Source: an uncultured Allomuricauda sp. (GTDB taxonomy: Bacteria > Bacteroidota > Bacteroidia > Flavobacteriales > Flavobacteriaceae). Taken from it: a DNA stretch of 64,000 nt. Below are positions 49,805 through 58,374 of the stretch, in pieces (positions within the stretch are counted from its first letter, which is position 1; each line of letters begins with the position of its first letter). The position numbers and the translations under genes are program-made. Below the pieces are notes generated by a model, which saw nothing but the letters and a program-made list of their open reading frames with translations, searched no databases and was not told where the DNA came from. The DNA lies in NCBI RefSeq assembly GCF_947495325.1, contig NZ_CANLYK010000001.1:930001-994000 (forward strand). The letters are read 5' to 3'.

Positions 49805-50386
49805 TTGAAAATTGTTTTTGCCACCCACAATCAAAATAAATTAAAAGAAGTCCTTGAACTTTTGCCATCAACAATCCGACTGTTATCGCTAAATGACATT
49901 GGTTGTTTTGATGAGATTCCTGAGACGGGAAAAACTTTGGAGGAAAATGCCAAAATAAAAGCTGATTATGTAACTGAAAAATACGGTTTTGATTGCTTTT
50001 CCGATGATACTGGTTTACTAATTGATGCACTTAAAGGAGCACCAGGAGTTTACTCTGCCCGTTATGCAGGGGAGCAAAAGAACGCAAAAGATAACATGGC
50101 CAAAGTTTTGTTGGAATTAAATGGAAACCCCAACAGAAAGGCACACTTTAAAACAGTGATTCATCTCAATCTCAAAAAAGAGAGCTATTCTTTTAGGGGG
50201 ATTGTACACGGGCATATTACGGAAAAAGAATTTGGTCTCGGAGGGTTTGGCTATGATCCAATTTTTAAACCTGAAGGACATACCAAGACTTTTGGTGAAC
50301 TTTCCTCGGAAACCAAAAATGCTATAAGTCACAGGGGGCTTGCAATCCAAAAATTAGTTGCTTTCTTCAAAAACAGACCTTTATAG
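49805..50386 (+). CDS. rdgB: Non-canonical purine NTP pyrophosphatase RdgB
   Basis: 193 residues. Ham1 family: MKIVFATHNQNKLKEVLELL, PETGKTLEENAKIKADYVTE, FSDDTGLLIDALKGAPGVYSARYAG, GFGYDPIFKPEG and HRGLAIQKL. Removes ITP, XTP and dITP from pools. Has its own leader close to the divergent ICMT gene; downstream gene is the DEAD-box helicase, which has its own promoter. Confidence 0.98.
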   Translation: MKIVFATHNQNKLKEVLELLPSTIRLLSLNDIGCFDEIPETGKTLEENAKIKADYVTEKYGFDCFSDDTGLLIDALKGAPGVYSARYAGEQKNAKDNMAKVLLELNGNPNRKAHFKTVIHLNLKKESYSFRGIVHGHITEKEFGLGGFGYDPIFKPEGHTKTFGELSSETKNAISHRGLAIQKLVAFFKNRPL

Positions 50387-50408
50387 TAACCACCTTAACA
50401 AATTGATG

Positions 50409-50416
50409 TACCTTTG
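50409..50416 (+). promoter_or_regulatory. -7 element before the DEAD-box helicase
   Basis: TACCTTTG is an exact TAnnTTTG match. It implies a transcript start near 50421 and an untranslated leader of about 105 bases. No clear -33 element. Confidence 0.55.
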
Positions 50417-50420
50417 CGCC

Positions 50421-50528
50421 TTTATTAACGCCGCCGGTATGGGCATGGTGTTGTGAGGGGGCTCGGATAGGTAATACAAAATCGCTCTGTACAACACAGC
50501 ATATTTGCGATTTAAGGTATTTACCAGA
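50421..50528 (+). promoter_or_regulatory. Structured leader of the DEAD-box helicase gene
   Basis: About 108 untranslated bases. The first half is unusually G/C-rich for this genome (ccgccggtatgggcatgg, gagggggctcgg). The second half can fold as a seven-base stem aaatcgc/gcgattt (50479-50485 with 50507-50513) around an inner hairpin ctgt-acaac-acag (50487-50499), ending 15 bases before the ATG. A cis-regulatory role in helicase expression is inference. Confidence 0.5.
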
Positions 50529-52286
50529 ATGACAAAATTTGAAACCCTGGGGTTAGAGAAACCCCTATTGGATGCTATTTCCGACCTAGGATTTGAGACT
50601 CCATCAGAAGTACAAGAAAAAGCAATCCCAATTTTATTGGAACAAGAGACCGATTTGGTAGCTCTAGCACAAACGGGAACGGGAAAAACAGCTGCTTTTG
50701 GCTTCCCCATGATCCAAAAAATTCAATCTGAAAGCAGAACAACGCAAGGACTTATTTTATCTCCAACACGTGAGCTCTGTTTGCAGATTACAAATGAGCT
50801 AAAATTATACTCCAAATACGTTAAAGGCCTTAGTACCGTCGCCATTTACGGTGGTGCGAGTATATCCGACCAAGCAAGGCAAATAAAACGCGGAGCGCAG
50901 ATTATTGTTGCTACTCCTGGAAGGATGAAGGATATGATCGGCCGAAAAATGGTTGATATTTCAAAAATCGACTATTGCGTACTTGATGAAGCAGATGAAA
51001 TGTTGAACATGGGCTTCTTTGAAGACATTAAAGACATTTTATCCAACACACCAAAAGAAAAACTTACATGGTTGTTTTCTGCTACCATGCCAAAAGAGGT
51101 ATCGGTAATCGCCAAAAAGTTCATGCACAAGCCCCAAGAAATTACTATTGGGACTAAAAATGCAGGAACTTCAACAGTACAACATGAATACTATGTAGTT
51201 GGTGGGCGTGATCGCTATCCAGCCCTTAAGCGTCTTGCAGATGCCAATCCTGGTATTTTCTCTGTGATATTCTGCAGAACAAAAAGAGACACCCAGAAAG
51301 TTGCCGAAAAACTTATTGAAGATGGTTATAATGCAGGAGCGCTTCATGGCGATCTAAGCCAGAATCAAAGAGATTTGGTCATGAACTCCTTCCGTAAAAA
51401 ACAAGTACAGATGCTTGTTGCAACTGATGTTGCTGCAAGGGGAATCGATGTGGATGACATAACACATGTTATCAACTACCAATTGCCTGATGAGATAGAA
51501 ACCTATACCCACCGAAGCGGACGAACAGGCCGTGCAGGAAAGTCTGGTATTTCCATGGTCATTGTAACCCGTTCGGAACTGCGGAAAATAAAGTCCATTG
51601 AGCAAAAAATCCAACAAGCATTTCTATCCAAAAAAATTCCAACGGGAATTGAAATTTGTGAGATTCAGCTGTATCATTTAGCGAGCAGAATAAAAGAAAC
51701 CGAAATAAATCCCGAAATCGACAATTATCTACCAGCTATAAATGATGTTCTGGAAGGTGTTGACAGGGAAGAATTGATCAAGAAAATTATTTCTGTAGAA
51801 TTTAGCCGCTTCTACAATTATTATAGTAAGACCCGAGATTTAAATTCATCAGATGATAGGGTAGATCGCGGAGAAAGAAAAGATCGTTCCAAAGGTGATA
51901 TTCCATCCAATGGATCTGTGCGCTACTTTATAAATGTAGGTGAGCGAGACAATTACGACTGGATGTCATTAAAAGATTTTTTAAGGGATACCTTAGATCT
52001 AGACAAAGAGGATATTTTCAATGTGGACACCAAGGACAGTTTTTCCTTCTTTAATACAGATGCACAGCATACAGAAAAAGTACTTCAAACCTTTACCGAA
52101 TTTAAGGTGGATGGGCGCTTCATCAATGTTGAAGTATCCAAAAACCCAGGTGGTTCAGGAAGAGGGGGCAGAAAACGAGATAAAAAACGTGGCCACAGAA
52201 AAGGTGGAGACAATAAATCCTTCAGAGGAGGTAGAAAAAACAACTCTGGGAAAAAGGGTGGAAAAAAACGACCTGGTTTTTATTAG
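50529..52286 (+). CDS. DEAD-box RNA helicase with DbpA-type RNA-binding domain
   Basis: 585 residues from ATG 50529 (MTKFETLGLEKPLLDAI). Helicase motifs in order: AQTGTGKTAA (I), PTRELCLQ (Ia), TPGRMKDM, VLDEADEML (II), SATMP (III), and HRSGRTGRAGKSG (VI). The C-terminal part (about 455-530) carries a DbpA-like RRM, with the sequence SVRYFINVGERDNYDWMSLKDF, then a Gly/Lys/Arg-rich tail. Ribosome assembly or cold adaptation by family. A longer in-frame start at 50505 is possible but weak. Confidence 0.96.
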   Translation: MTKFETLGLEKPLLDAISDLGFETPSEVQEKAIPILLEQETDLVALAQTGTGKTAAFGFPMIQKIQSESRTTQGLILSPTRELCLQITNELKLYSKYVKGLSTVAIYGGASISDQARQIKRGAQIIVATPGRMKDMIGRKMVDISKIDYCVLDEADEMLNMGFFEDIKDILSNTPKEKLTWLFSATMPKEVSVIAKKFMHKPQEITIGTKNAGTSTVQHEYYVVGGRDRYPALKRLADANPGIFSVIFCRTKRDTQKVAEKLIEDGYNAGALHGDLSQNQRDLVMNSFRKKQVQMLVATDVAARGIDVDDITHVINYQLPDEIETYTHRSGRTGRAGKSGISMVIVTRSELRKIKSIEQKIQQAFLSKKIPTGIEICEIQLYHLASRIKETEINPEIDNYLPAINDVLEGVDREELIKKIISVEFSRFYNYYSKTRDLNSSDDRVDRGERKDRSKGDIPSNGSVRYFINVGERDNYDWMSLKDFLRDTLDLDKEDIFNVDTKDSFSFFNTDAQHTEKVLQTFTEFKVDGRFINVEVSKNPGGSGRGGRKRDKKRGHRKGGDNKSFRGGRKNNSGKKGGKKRPGFY

Positions 52287-52361
52287 TTAATTCTATATTA
52301 AATGATGGTGGAGACCTATTTATTTTTCTTTGTTTAGTACTTTTATGACTACAAAGATTGC

Positions 52362-53138
52362 ATGAGAAGAGTTTTACTTACATTTTTTTGTTTTATTTCA
52401 TTTTTTTGTTTCGCTCAAAATGAGGATGATGCAGTGGTTGAGGGGGAATTAAACGCCACAGTTATCAATGCACAAACAAGCTATCCCATGGTAAGTGTGC
52501 ACGTTATTAATCTTAATAAAGTTGTCGGTACCATTACCGATCAAGAAGGGAAATTCAAAATTCAGGCTGCCGTAAACGATACACTGTACCTTTCTTTTTT
52601 AGGGTTTAAATCCCAAAAAGTTAGGGTTACCAACGATATGCTCAAATTTGAGGTAACCGAAATAGCACTTACAGAGCTTGCATATGCCTTGGAAGAAGTT
52701 ATTGTAAAGCCCTATCTATTGACTGGATATCTTGAGATTGACGTAAAAAATCTTCCAATCAATAATGCATATCAATATAGCATTTCCGGGCTTCAAAAAA
52801 GTTATGAGGGCGGTAGCAAAAGCCCTAGTGCGGTTACAAAAGTATTGGGGGCGATATTAAACCCAGCAGACTTATTGCGAAATCTTTTTGGGAAAAAGCC
52901 AAAACAAATGCGAAAACTGCGTCAAATGAAAGAAGACGAAGACATTAGAAATTTATTGGCTTCAAAGTTTGATAGGGAAACACTTACAGAATTGCTACAG
53001 TTGGAAAAAGTTGATCTTGAGGACATCCTAAATAACTGTAATTACTCTAGATCTTTTATAAATACCGCGAACGACCTTCAGATTCTTGATGCAATTTCTA
53101 GTTGCTACGAAGAATACAAAGTGTTGAATAGACGCTGA
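52362..53138 (+). CDS. Exported carboxypeptidase-like regulatory-domain protein (258 aa)
   Basis: Signal peptide (VLLTFFCFISFFCFAQ), an Ig-like CarboxypepD_reg domain (residues about 28-110; LNATVINAQTSYPMVSVHVINL, GTITDQEGKFKI, TLYLSFLGFKSQKV), then a Lys/Arg-rich helical region (GKKPKQMRKLRQMKEDEDIRNLLASKF). Resembles the N-terminal part of TonB receptors but has no plug or barrel, and its C-terminus is complete. A periplasmic or outer-membrane role is likely; ligand unknown. Alone between the helicase and amylase genes. Confidence 0.8.
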   Translation: MRRVLLTFFCFISFFCFAQNEDDAVVEGELNATVINAQTSYPMVSVHVINLNKVVGTITDQEGKFKIQAAVNDTLYLSFLGFKSQKVRVTNDMLKFEVTEIALTELAYALEEVIVKPYLLTGYLEIDVKNLPINNAYQYSISGLQKSYEGGSKSPSAVTKVLGAILNPADLLRNLFGKKPKQMRKLRQMKEDEDIRNLLASKFDRETLTELLQLEKVDLEDILNNCNYSRSFINTANDLQILDAISSCYEEYKVLNRR

Positions 53139-53237
53139 TAATACTGCTCACCTTCCGTACATTGGGGTTTAGAAGTGATGGGAAATAAATTTTATATTTC
53201 CGTATGCATTTTATAGCTTTAGCTAAAATCCCAAAAA

Positions 53238-54923
53238 ATGAAAAAACTACTTGCTGTTATGTCCATGATATCTATTCTCCATGGCTGCAAAGAAGTAAAA
53301 ACCCCCGTTGAAAAAGACACGAATGTAGTTGAAGAAACTGCTCCAAAAAAGGAAGTCCCCTTTGTTTGGGAAGGAGCCAATGTTTACTTTCTTCTTACGG
53401 ACCGTTTTAATAATGGCAATCCAGAGAATGACATGAATTATGAAAGAACCGAAGAAACTGCTATTCTGAGGGGTTTTGAGGGAGGGGACATTCAAGGAAT
53501 CACGCAAAAAATTGAAGAAGGATATTTTACCGATTTAGGAATAAATGCAATTTGGTTTACTCCTGTCATTGAACAAATCCATGGAGCTACAGATGAAGGA
53601 ACTGGCAATACCTATGGTTATCATGGCTATTGGGCAAAGGATTGGACCGCTATTGATCCTAACTTTGGTGTACGGAAAGACCTGGAGAAATTGGTCAAAA
53701 CTGCACATGCAAAAGGAATACGGGTTTTATTGGATGTGGTCCTTAACCATACCGGTCCTGTTACCGAAGAAGATCCTGTTTGGCCAAAAGAATGGGTGCA
53801 AACTGGACCCAAATGTGAATTTACCACTTATGAGAACACAACCGCCTGCACTTTAGTAGAAAACCTTCCAGACATACTTACCGCATCTAACGAAGCTGTT
53901 GAATTACCTGATGCCCTACTTGCCAAATGGAAGGAAGAAGGACGATTGAGCCAAGAATTGGATGAACTCCAGTTATTTTTTGAAAGAACAGGATACCCAA
54001 GGGCTCCGAGGTATTATATTATTAAATGGTTGACGGATTATATCAATGACTTTGGGGTAGATGGCTTCCGTGTAGACACAGTAAAGCACGTGAACGAAAA
54101 CGCGTGGGGTGAGCTATACAAAGAGGCAGATTACGCTTTTGAGACCTGGAAGAAAAAACATCCGGACCAGGTATTGGACAACAATCCATTTTATATGGTG
54201 GGAGAAGTTTATGATTATGGAATCTCAGGCGGTAGGGAGTTTAATTTTGGTGATACGAAAGTCGATTTTTTCAGCAATGGCTTTAAAAGTCTTATCAATT
54301 TTGATTTAAAGATTGATGCCACTAAAAATTATGAAACCATTTTCAAAAAGTACAATCGCCTATTGAATACCAAATTAAAAGGAAAGAGTGTATTGAATTA
54401 TTTGACTTCCCATGATGATGGAAATCCTTTTGATAAAGAACGCAAAAGACCTATATACGCAGCAAATGTTTTACTGATGACACCTGGAGCCTCTCAAGTA
54501 TATTATGGGGATGAAACGGCTAGAAGTCTAGTCATAGAAGGCACCAATGGAGATGCTACGCTGCGTTCCTTTATGAATTGGGAAGACTTGGATAGTTTGC
54601 CCCAAACACAAAAAATTCATAAACATTGGCAGAAATTGGGTCAATTTAGGCGAAATCATCCCGCAATAGGAGCCGGTAAACACAAAAGACTTGCAAAATC
54701 ACCCTATGTATTCTCAAGAACCTATACAAATGGAGAATTTAAGGACAAAGTTGTAGTAGGTTTGGATTTGCCCAAAGGCAAAAAATCACTCTGGGTAAAA
54801 GGTTTTTTTGGGGATGGAACCAAATTATATGACACCTACTCTGAAACCGAAGTCATGGTCGCCAAAGGCAAAGTCATTCTTGATAATGATTTTGACATCG
54901 CTCTCTTAGAATTGGTCGAGTAA
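53238..54923 (+). CDS. Alpha-amylase family lipoprotein (GH13)
   Basis: 561 residues. Lipoprotein signal (SMISILHGCKE). GH13 barrel: VYFLLTDRFNNGNPENDM, GGDIQGITQKI, INAIWFTPV, VLLDVVLNHT (region I), GFRVDTVKHV with the nucleophile Asp (region II), MVGEVYD with the acid Glu (region III), LTSHDDGNPF (region IV). A surface or periplasmic enzyme cutting alpha-1,4-glucans. No SusC/D pair or MalT-like regulator adjoins it, so not part of a full starch locus. Confidence 0.95.
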   Translation: MKKLLAVMSMISILHGCKEVKTPVEKDTNVVEETAPKKEVPFVWEGANVYFLLTDRFNNGNPENDMNYERTEETAILRGFEGGDIQGITQKIEEGYFTDLGINAIWFTPVIEQIHGATDEGTGNTYGYHGYWAKDWTAIDPNFGVRKDLEKLVKTAHAKGIRVLLDVVLNHTGPVTEEDPVWPKEWVQTGPKCEFTTYENTTACTLVENLPDILTASNEAVELPDALLAKWKEEGRLSQELDELQLFFERTGYPRAPRYYIIKWLTDYINDFGVDGFRVDTVKHVNENAWGELYKEADYAFETWKKKHPDQVLDNNPFYMVGEVYDYGISGGREFNFGDTKVDFFSNGFKSLINFDLKIDATKNYETIFKKYNRLLNTKLKGKSVLNYLTSHDDGNPFDKERKRPIYAANVLLMTPGASQVYYGDETARSLVIEGTNGDATLRSFMNWEDLDSLPQTQKIHKHWQKLGQFRRNHPAIGAGKHKRLAKSPYVFSRTYTNGEFKDKVVVGLDLPKGKKSLWVKGFFGDGTKLYDTYSETEVMVAKGKVILDNDFDIALLELVE

Positions 54924-54933
54924 TATAGCAGGT

Positions 54934-55314
54934 TTACTTCCTCGAGTGAAGTGCAACACGATTCCCTTCGGTATCCAAAAACAGTCCCATATAACCCACA
55001 TCTGGGCTTATCTGGGTTTTTGGTTTTAAAATTTTTCCTCCAGCGGCTTCAATTAAATCCAGTTCAATCTGGACATCCGTGCTTGCAAAATATACCAGTA
55101 CACCATCTGTTGCACTAGGCTTATACCAATCGGGTTGTAAAATCAATGAGCCAGCAGCTCCATTTTTTCCTTCTGCCCAAGGAAACCACCCCATTTGGGT
55201 ACCGCCTAAATCCTGAACTTGAATTTTGATTTGAAAAACTTTTTCATAAAACGTCTTGGCCCGTTCCATATCCAAAACAGGAATCTCAAACCATCCAACC
55301 ATATTTTGTTCCAT
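54934..55314 (-). CDS. VOC-family (glyoxalase-like) protein
   Basis: 126 residues. Opens MVGWFEIPVLDMERAKTFYEKVF, with the second beta-alpha unit DGVLVYFASTDVQIELDLIEAAGGKILKPKTQI and DVGYMGLFLDTEGNRVALHS. Glu/His ligands of glyoxalase I are only partly visible, so this is an uncharacterised VOC protein. Two bases separate it from the SRPBCC gene upstream, forming a two-gene unit. Confidence 0.92.
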   Translation of the reverse strand: MEQNMVGWFEIPVLDMERAKTFYEKVFQIKIQVQDLGGTQMGWFPWAEGKNGAAGSLILQPDWYKPSATDGVLVYFASTDVQIELDLIEAAGGKILKPKTQISPDVGYMGLFLDTEGNRVALHSRK

Positions 55315-55316
55315 AC

Positions 55317-55844
55317 CTATTTTTCCAATGTTTCTTTTAGACTGGACAATCCTTCCTCAAAATCTCCTCCAACAGCTTTGTCCATATTCATGAATAACAT
55401 AAAGATACTTGTTGGGAATTTATTCTTTCCAGAAAAGCCCCAGGTAACTTTGGTAGTGCCTGAATCAACCTCCTCAGTGGTCAGGTAGGCATCTGAAGTC
55501 GATTTCCAAGGTTTTAAAAAGCGGAGTTCAGATTCAACACGTTCACCATCCACAATCTTGGTGATTTCCTGCTCACCTTCGCCAACATCCTTATTCCCGT
55601 TCCAATAACTTGTAGCGCCAACTTCCCCATCGGTTCCAGTAAACTTTTTTTCCATGTTGGGGTCTTTCTTGTTCCAAGGTGACCAAGCATCTTGATTTTT
55701 CAAAAACTTAAGGTTCTCAAACACTTCAGCCTTAGGTTTGGCTATTTCAATAGATCGTGAAACATTATACGATTTTGGAGCTATAGCAGCCAAAAACAGA
55801 ATCAACAAAACAATCCCTCCTAAAATGTAAAGTACAGTTGTCAT
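55317..55844 (-). CDS. SRPBCC-family protein with N-terminal membrane helix
   Basis: 175 residues. A membrane helix (VLYILGGIVLLILFLAAIAP) precedes the START/polyketide-cyclase-like fold: YNVSRSIEIAKPKAEVFENLKFLKNQDAWSPW, GEQEITKIVDGERVESELRF and KVTWGFSGKNKFP. Binds an unknown hydrophobic ligand. Co-transcribed with the VOC gene by spacing. Confidence 0.9.
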   Translation of the reverse strand: MTTVLYILGGIVLLILFLAAIAPKSYNVSRSIEIAKPKAEVFENLKFLKNQDAWSPWNKKDPNMEKKFTGTDGEVGATSYWNGNKDVGEGEQEITKIVDGERVESELRFLKPWKSTSDAYLTTEEVDSGTTKVTWGFSGKNKFPTSIFMLFMNMDKAVGGDFEEGLSSLKETLEK

Positions 55845-55887
55845 TTTTTTAGTTTTAAAATTGGTTATTGCTAAAAATACAAAAAAG

Positions 55888-56541
55888 TCATTTTTCTAGG
55901 TAACGGCCGATGATCCCTTCCACGTTTTTAATGGATTTTTTGGTCCAATCCAATTGCTTTTCGAGTATTTCAATATCCGAAAGCCGCCATTCAGTATCAG
56001 TTTTTCTGAGTTTTTCCATCAACTCCTGTATAATGATAGCTGCCGAAACAGAAATGTTCAAGCTCTCTGAAAAACCCACCATTGGTATTTTTAAAAACCC
56101 ATCCGCATTTGCCATTACCTCATTGCTCAACCCTTCTTTCTCCGTGCCAAAAAACAAGGCTGTCTTTTTTTTCAATCTAAAATCAGAAAGCAAACACGAA
56201 TCATTGTGTGGGGTCGTCGCAATAATTTGATACCCTCTTTGTCGTAGTGTAGATATACATTCAGATGTGGTTTGATATCTGTTTACATCTACCCACTGCT
56301 CCGCACCCATGGCAATATTCTTATCAAGGCGCTCTCCAAACCGTCCCTCAACAACGTGCACCTCCTGAACTCCAAATGCATCACAACTTCGTATCACGGC
56401 ACTCGTGTTATGCAACTGGAAAACATCTTCAATTGCAACCGTAATGTACTTAGAGCGGTTTTGTAATACCTCCAAAAACCGCTGTTTTCTATCTTCTGTA
56501 AGAAAACCTTCAAGATATGTCAACAAATCATCGTCAAACAT
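55888..56541 (-). CDS. trmH: TrmH-family tRNA/rRNA 2'-O-methyltransferase
   Basis: 217 residues. SpoU signatures: HNTSAVIRSCDAFGVQEVHVVE (motif 1), LFFGTEKEGLSNEVMANADGFLKIPM (motif 2) and ESLNISVSAAIIIQELM (motif 3). The length and the C-terminal helix (DIEILEKQLDWTKKSIKNVEGII) fit TrmH, which methylates G18 in tRNA. Diverges from cobB with a 44-bp gap. Confidence 0.93.
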   Translation of the reverse strand: MFDDDLLTYLEGFLTEDRKQRFLEVLQNRSKYITVAIEDVFQLHNTSAVIRSCDAFGVQEVHVVEGRFGERLDKNIAMGAEQWVDVNRYQTTSECISTLRQRGYQIIATTPHNDSCLLSDFRLKKKTALFFGTEKEGLSNEVMANADGFLKIPMVGFSESLNISVSAAIIIQELMEKLRKTDTEWRLSDIEILEKQLDWTKKSIKNVEGIIGRYLEK

Positions 56542-56585
56542 AAATCACAAGATAACGAAAAATGAAATTCTTATTTTTATGACCA

Positions 56586-57287
56586 ATGAGTGGAAAACAA
56601 AAAATCGTTGTGCTAACCGGTGCCGGTATGAGCGCAGAAAGTGGTATAAACACTTTTAGGGATTCCGATGGATTATGGGAAGGGCATGATGTTATGGAAG
56701 TAGCTTCACCCCAAGGGTTTGCAAAGAATCCTGAATTGGTCTTGGATTTTTACAATCAAAGAAGGCGACAGCTTTTAGAGGTTTCCCCAAATGCCGGACA
56801 CAAAGCCCTTGTTGACTTGGAAAAATGGTTTGATGTGAACATTGTAACCCAAAATGTAGACAATCTGCATGAACAGGCGGGAAGTTCCCATGTAGTGCAT
56901 TTGCACGGCGAACTGTTTAAGGTTAGAAGCACAGCAAACGAAAATCATGTGCTAACCTGGAAAAAAGACCTGGTCCTAGGAGATTTGGACGAAAACGGTC
57001 ATCAATTACGGCCACATATTGTCTGGTTTGGTGAAATGGTTCCTATGCTGAAACCGGCAATCGATATTACATTGAATGCGGACATCCTTATCATTATTGG
57101 GACTTCAATGCAAGTTTATCCAGCGGCAAGTTTGATAAATTATGTATCGGACCAAGTCCCTATTTACTTTGTGGACCCAAAACCTAGTGTGGTTAAGTCA
57201 GATTTTAAGAATCTGACAGTAATACCTAAAACAGCTGTAAACGGAGTGCCTAATCTTGTTGCAGAGCTTTCTGATATGGTAACCTAG
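56586..57287 (+). CDS. cobB: Sirtuin NAD-dependent deacylase without zinc-ribbon cysteines
   Basis: 233 residues. NAD site GAGMSAESGINTFRDSDGLW, QNVDNLHEQAG and the catalytic His in HLHGEL (His107). YNQRRR holds Tyr56 and Arg59, the class III (SIRT5-like) pair that favours succinyl or malonyl groups. The protein has no cysteine at all, so the usual four-Cys zinc site is lost: after HGELFKVRS the segment TANENHVLTWKK replaces it. I recall similar Bacteroidota forms. The last 38 bases overlap the convergent haem-binding gene. Confidence 0.93.
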   Translation: MSGKQKIVVLTGAGMSAESGINTFRDSDGLWEGHDVMEVASPQGFAKNPELVLDFYNQRRRQLLEVSPNAGHKALVDLEKWFDVNIVTQNVDNLHEQAGSSHVVHLHGELFKVRSTANENHVLTWKKDLVLGDLDENGHQLRPHIVWFGEMVPMLKPAIDITLNADILIIIGTSMQVYPAASLINYVSDQVPIYFVDPKPSVVKSDFKNLTVIPKTAVNGVPNLVAELSDMVT

Positions 57288-57726
57288 CCTGTTGTGCCCA
57301 TTTCAATAAGGTTTTCACCTGGTTTTCGGTAAGTTTGGCTTCTTTGTGCGTCCATGTGTATTCGTTCAAGGGCATTTTTCCTTCCTCAACCTCTTCTATA
57401 AGTTCGTCTAATTTATGGTCCTTCTTTTTAGCCGAGTAGTTTTGCCAATCGGAAAAGTTTAAATGCTTCTTCCCATCTCTAATATGATCGTCCAACCAAT
57501 AGGAAATCGGAGCTACGTTGTTGTACCAAGGGTACTCTGTATGGTCACTGTGGCAATCATAACAAGTGGTTTTTAAAATTTTCTTTACTGACTCATTTGG
57601 TTTTGTTTCAGCTTCAAAAATTGCTAAATAATCCCCACTTGCAGTGTTTTTTTCAGGTCGATAAAATTGCATTCCAATAAAAATGATTAAGAGTACAATT
57701 CCTATTTTTTTTATTATTTTCATCAA
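57250..57726 (-). CDS. Haem-binding domain protein (CXXCH, cytochrome-like)
   Basis: 158 residues. N-terminal membrane or signal helix (IGIVLLIIFIGMQFY), then TTCYDCHSDHTEYPWYNNVAPISYWLDDHIRDGKKHLNFSDW: a CXXCH haem site and the pattern of the short haem-binding domain seen in Bacteroidota. Probably periplasmic, facing the inner membrane, in electron transfer or haem sensing. Convergent with cobB. Confidence 0.88.
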   Translation of the reverse strand: MMKIIKKIGIVLLIIFIGMQFYRPEKNTASGDYLAIFEAETKPNESVKKILKTTCYDCHSDHTEYPWYNNVAPISYWLDDHIRDGKKHLNFSDWQNYSAKKKDHKLDELIEEVEEGKMPLNEYTWTHKEAKLTENQVKTLLKWAQQARLPYQKALQQD

Positions 57727-57755
57727 CTAAGTGTTTTTAGTAAAAATAGTATTTT

Positions 57756-58328
57756 GTGACCGAACAACAACTCCGCACCTCATTAAATTCAAAGCGACTC
57801 TCCAAAATAGAAATCAATCAATTGGTGGTCCAACTGTTGGAATTTCCTGAATTAACGGCTTGTCTTCTTCAGGAGATATATATTGAGGACAAAGAAGGCA
57901 CCTTCAATGCAAGTTGGGTGTTTGATCATCTTATGCGAAAAAAATTATCATACCTACTCCCCTATTTTGATGAATTTGTCCAAGGACTCAGTGGGCTTCA
58001 ATCAGAATCCTGTATTCGACCCATGGCACATGTATGCCAATTGGTCTGCGAAGCCTATTTTGAACAGAAAAATACCCTATTTCAAAAGCATATCAACGCT
58101 ACCCAACTTGAACTAATGCTTACAAGCTGTTTTGATTGGTTGATAGGGGAACATAAAGCGGCGGCAAAAGTCTTTGCCATGACAAGTTTATATCATTTGG
58201 GAGCAAAATATGACTGGGTGCACCCAGAACTAAAACTTGTATTGGAAGACACAATATCCTCTGGAAGTGCCGGATACAAAAACAGGGCAAAAAAAACCTT
58301 GGATATGCTCAAGGAATATGGGCACTAA
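57756..58328 (+). CDS. Conserved helical protein before purB (190 aa)
   Basis: Starts with GTG at 57756 (VTEQQLRTSLNSKRLS). All-helical and Leu-rich (INQLVVQLLEFPELTACLLQEIYIEDKEG, AKVFAMTSLYHLGAKYDWVHPELKLVLEDTISSGSAGYKNRAKKTLDML), suggestive of HEAT-like repeats. I recall it as a hypothetical protein encoded before purB in other Flavobacteriaceae. Separated from purB by 46 bp, possibly co-transcribed. Function unknown. Confidence 0.75.
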   Translation: MTEQQLRTSLNSKRLSKIEINQLVVQLLEFPELTACLLQEIYIEDKEGTFNASWVFDHLMRKKLSYLLPYFDEFVQGLSGLQSESCIRPMAHVCQLVCEAYFEQKNTLFQKHINATQLELMLTSCFDWLIGEHKAAAKVFAMTSLYHLGAKYDWVHPELKLVLEDTISSGSAGYKNRAKKTLDMLKEYGH

Positions 58329-58374
58329 ACTCTATGAGTTTAAGTATCTTTGATGCTTTCAAAATTTGAAAGCA

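Noticed and set aside
49740-50030. 96-codon frame on the minus strand opposite rdgB
   Set aside because: Lies wholly within the antisense of a clear rdgB frame and resembles no known family.
50381-50710. 109-codon frame opposite the helicase leader
   Set aside because: Crosses the helicase promoter and start; no signal or domain, so the leader RNA explanation is preferred.
52362-53138. Truncated TonB-dependent receptor
   Set aside because: The protein has a complete signal peptide, domain and distinct C-terminal region, with no receptor remnants downstream; treated as a whole gene.
53238-54923. Starch utilisation locus around the alpha-amylase
   Set aside because: No SusC/SusD pair, maltose regulator or second glycosidase adjoins it; neighbours are unrelated.
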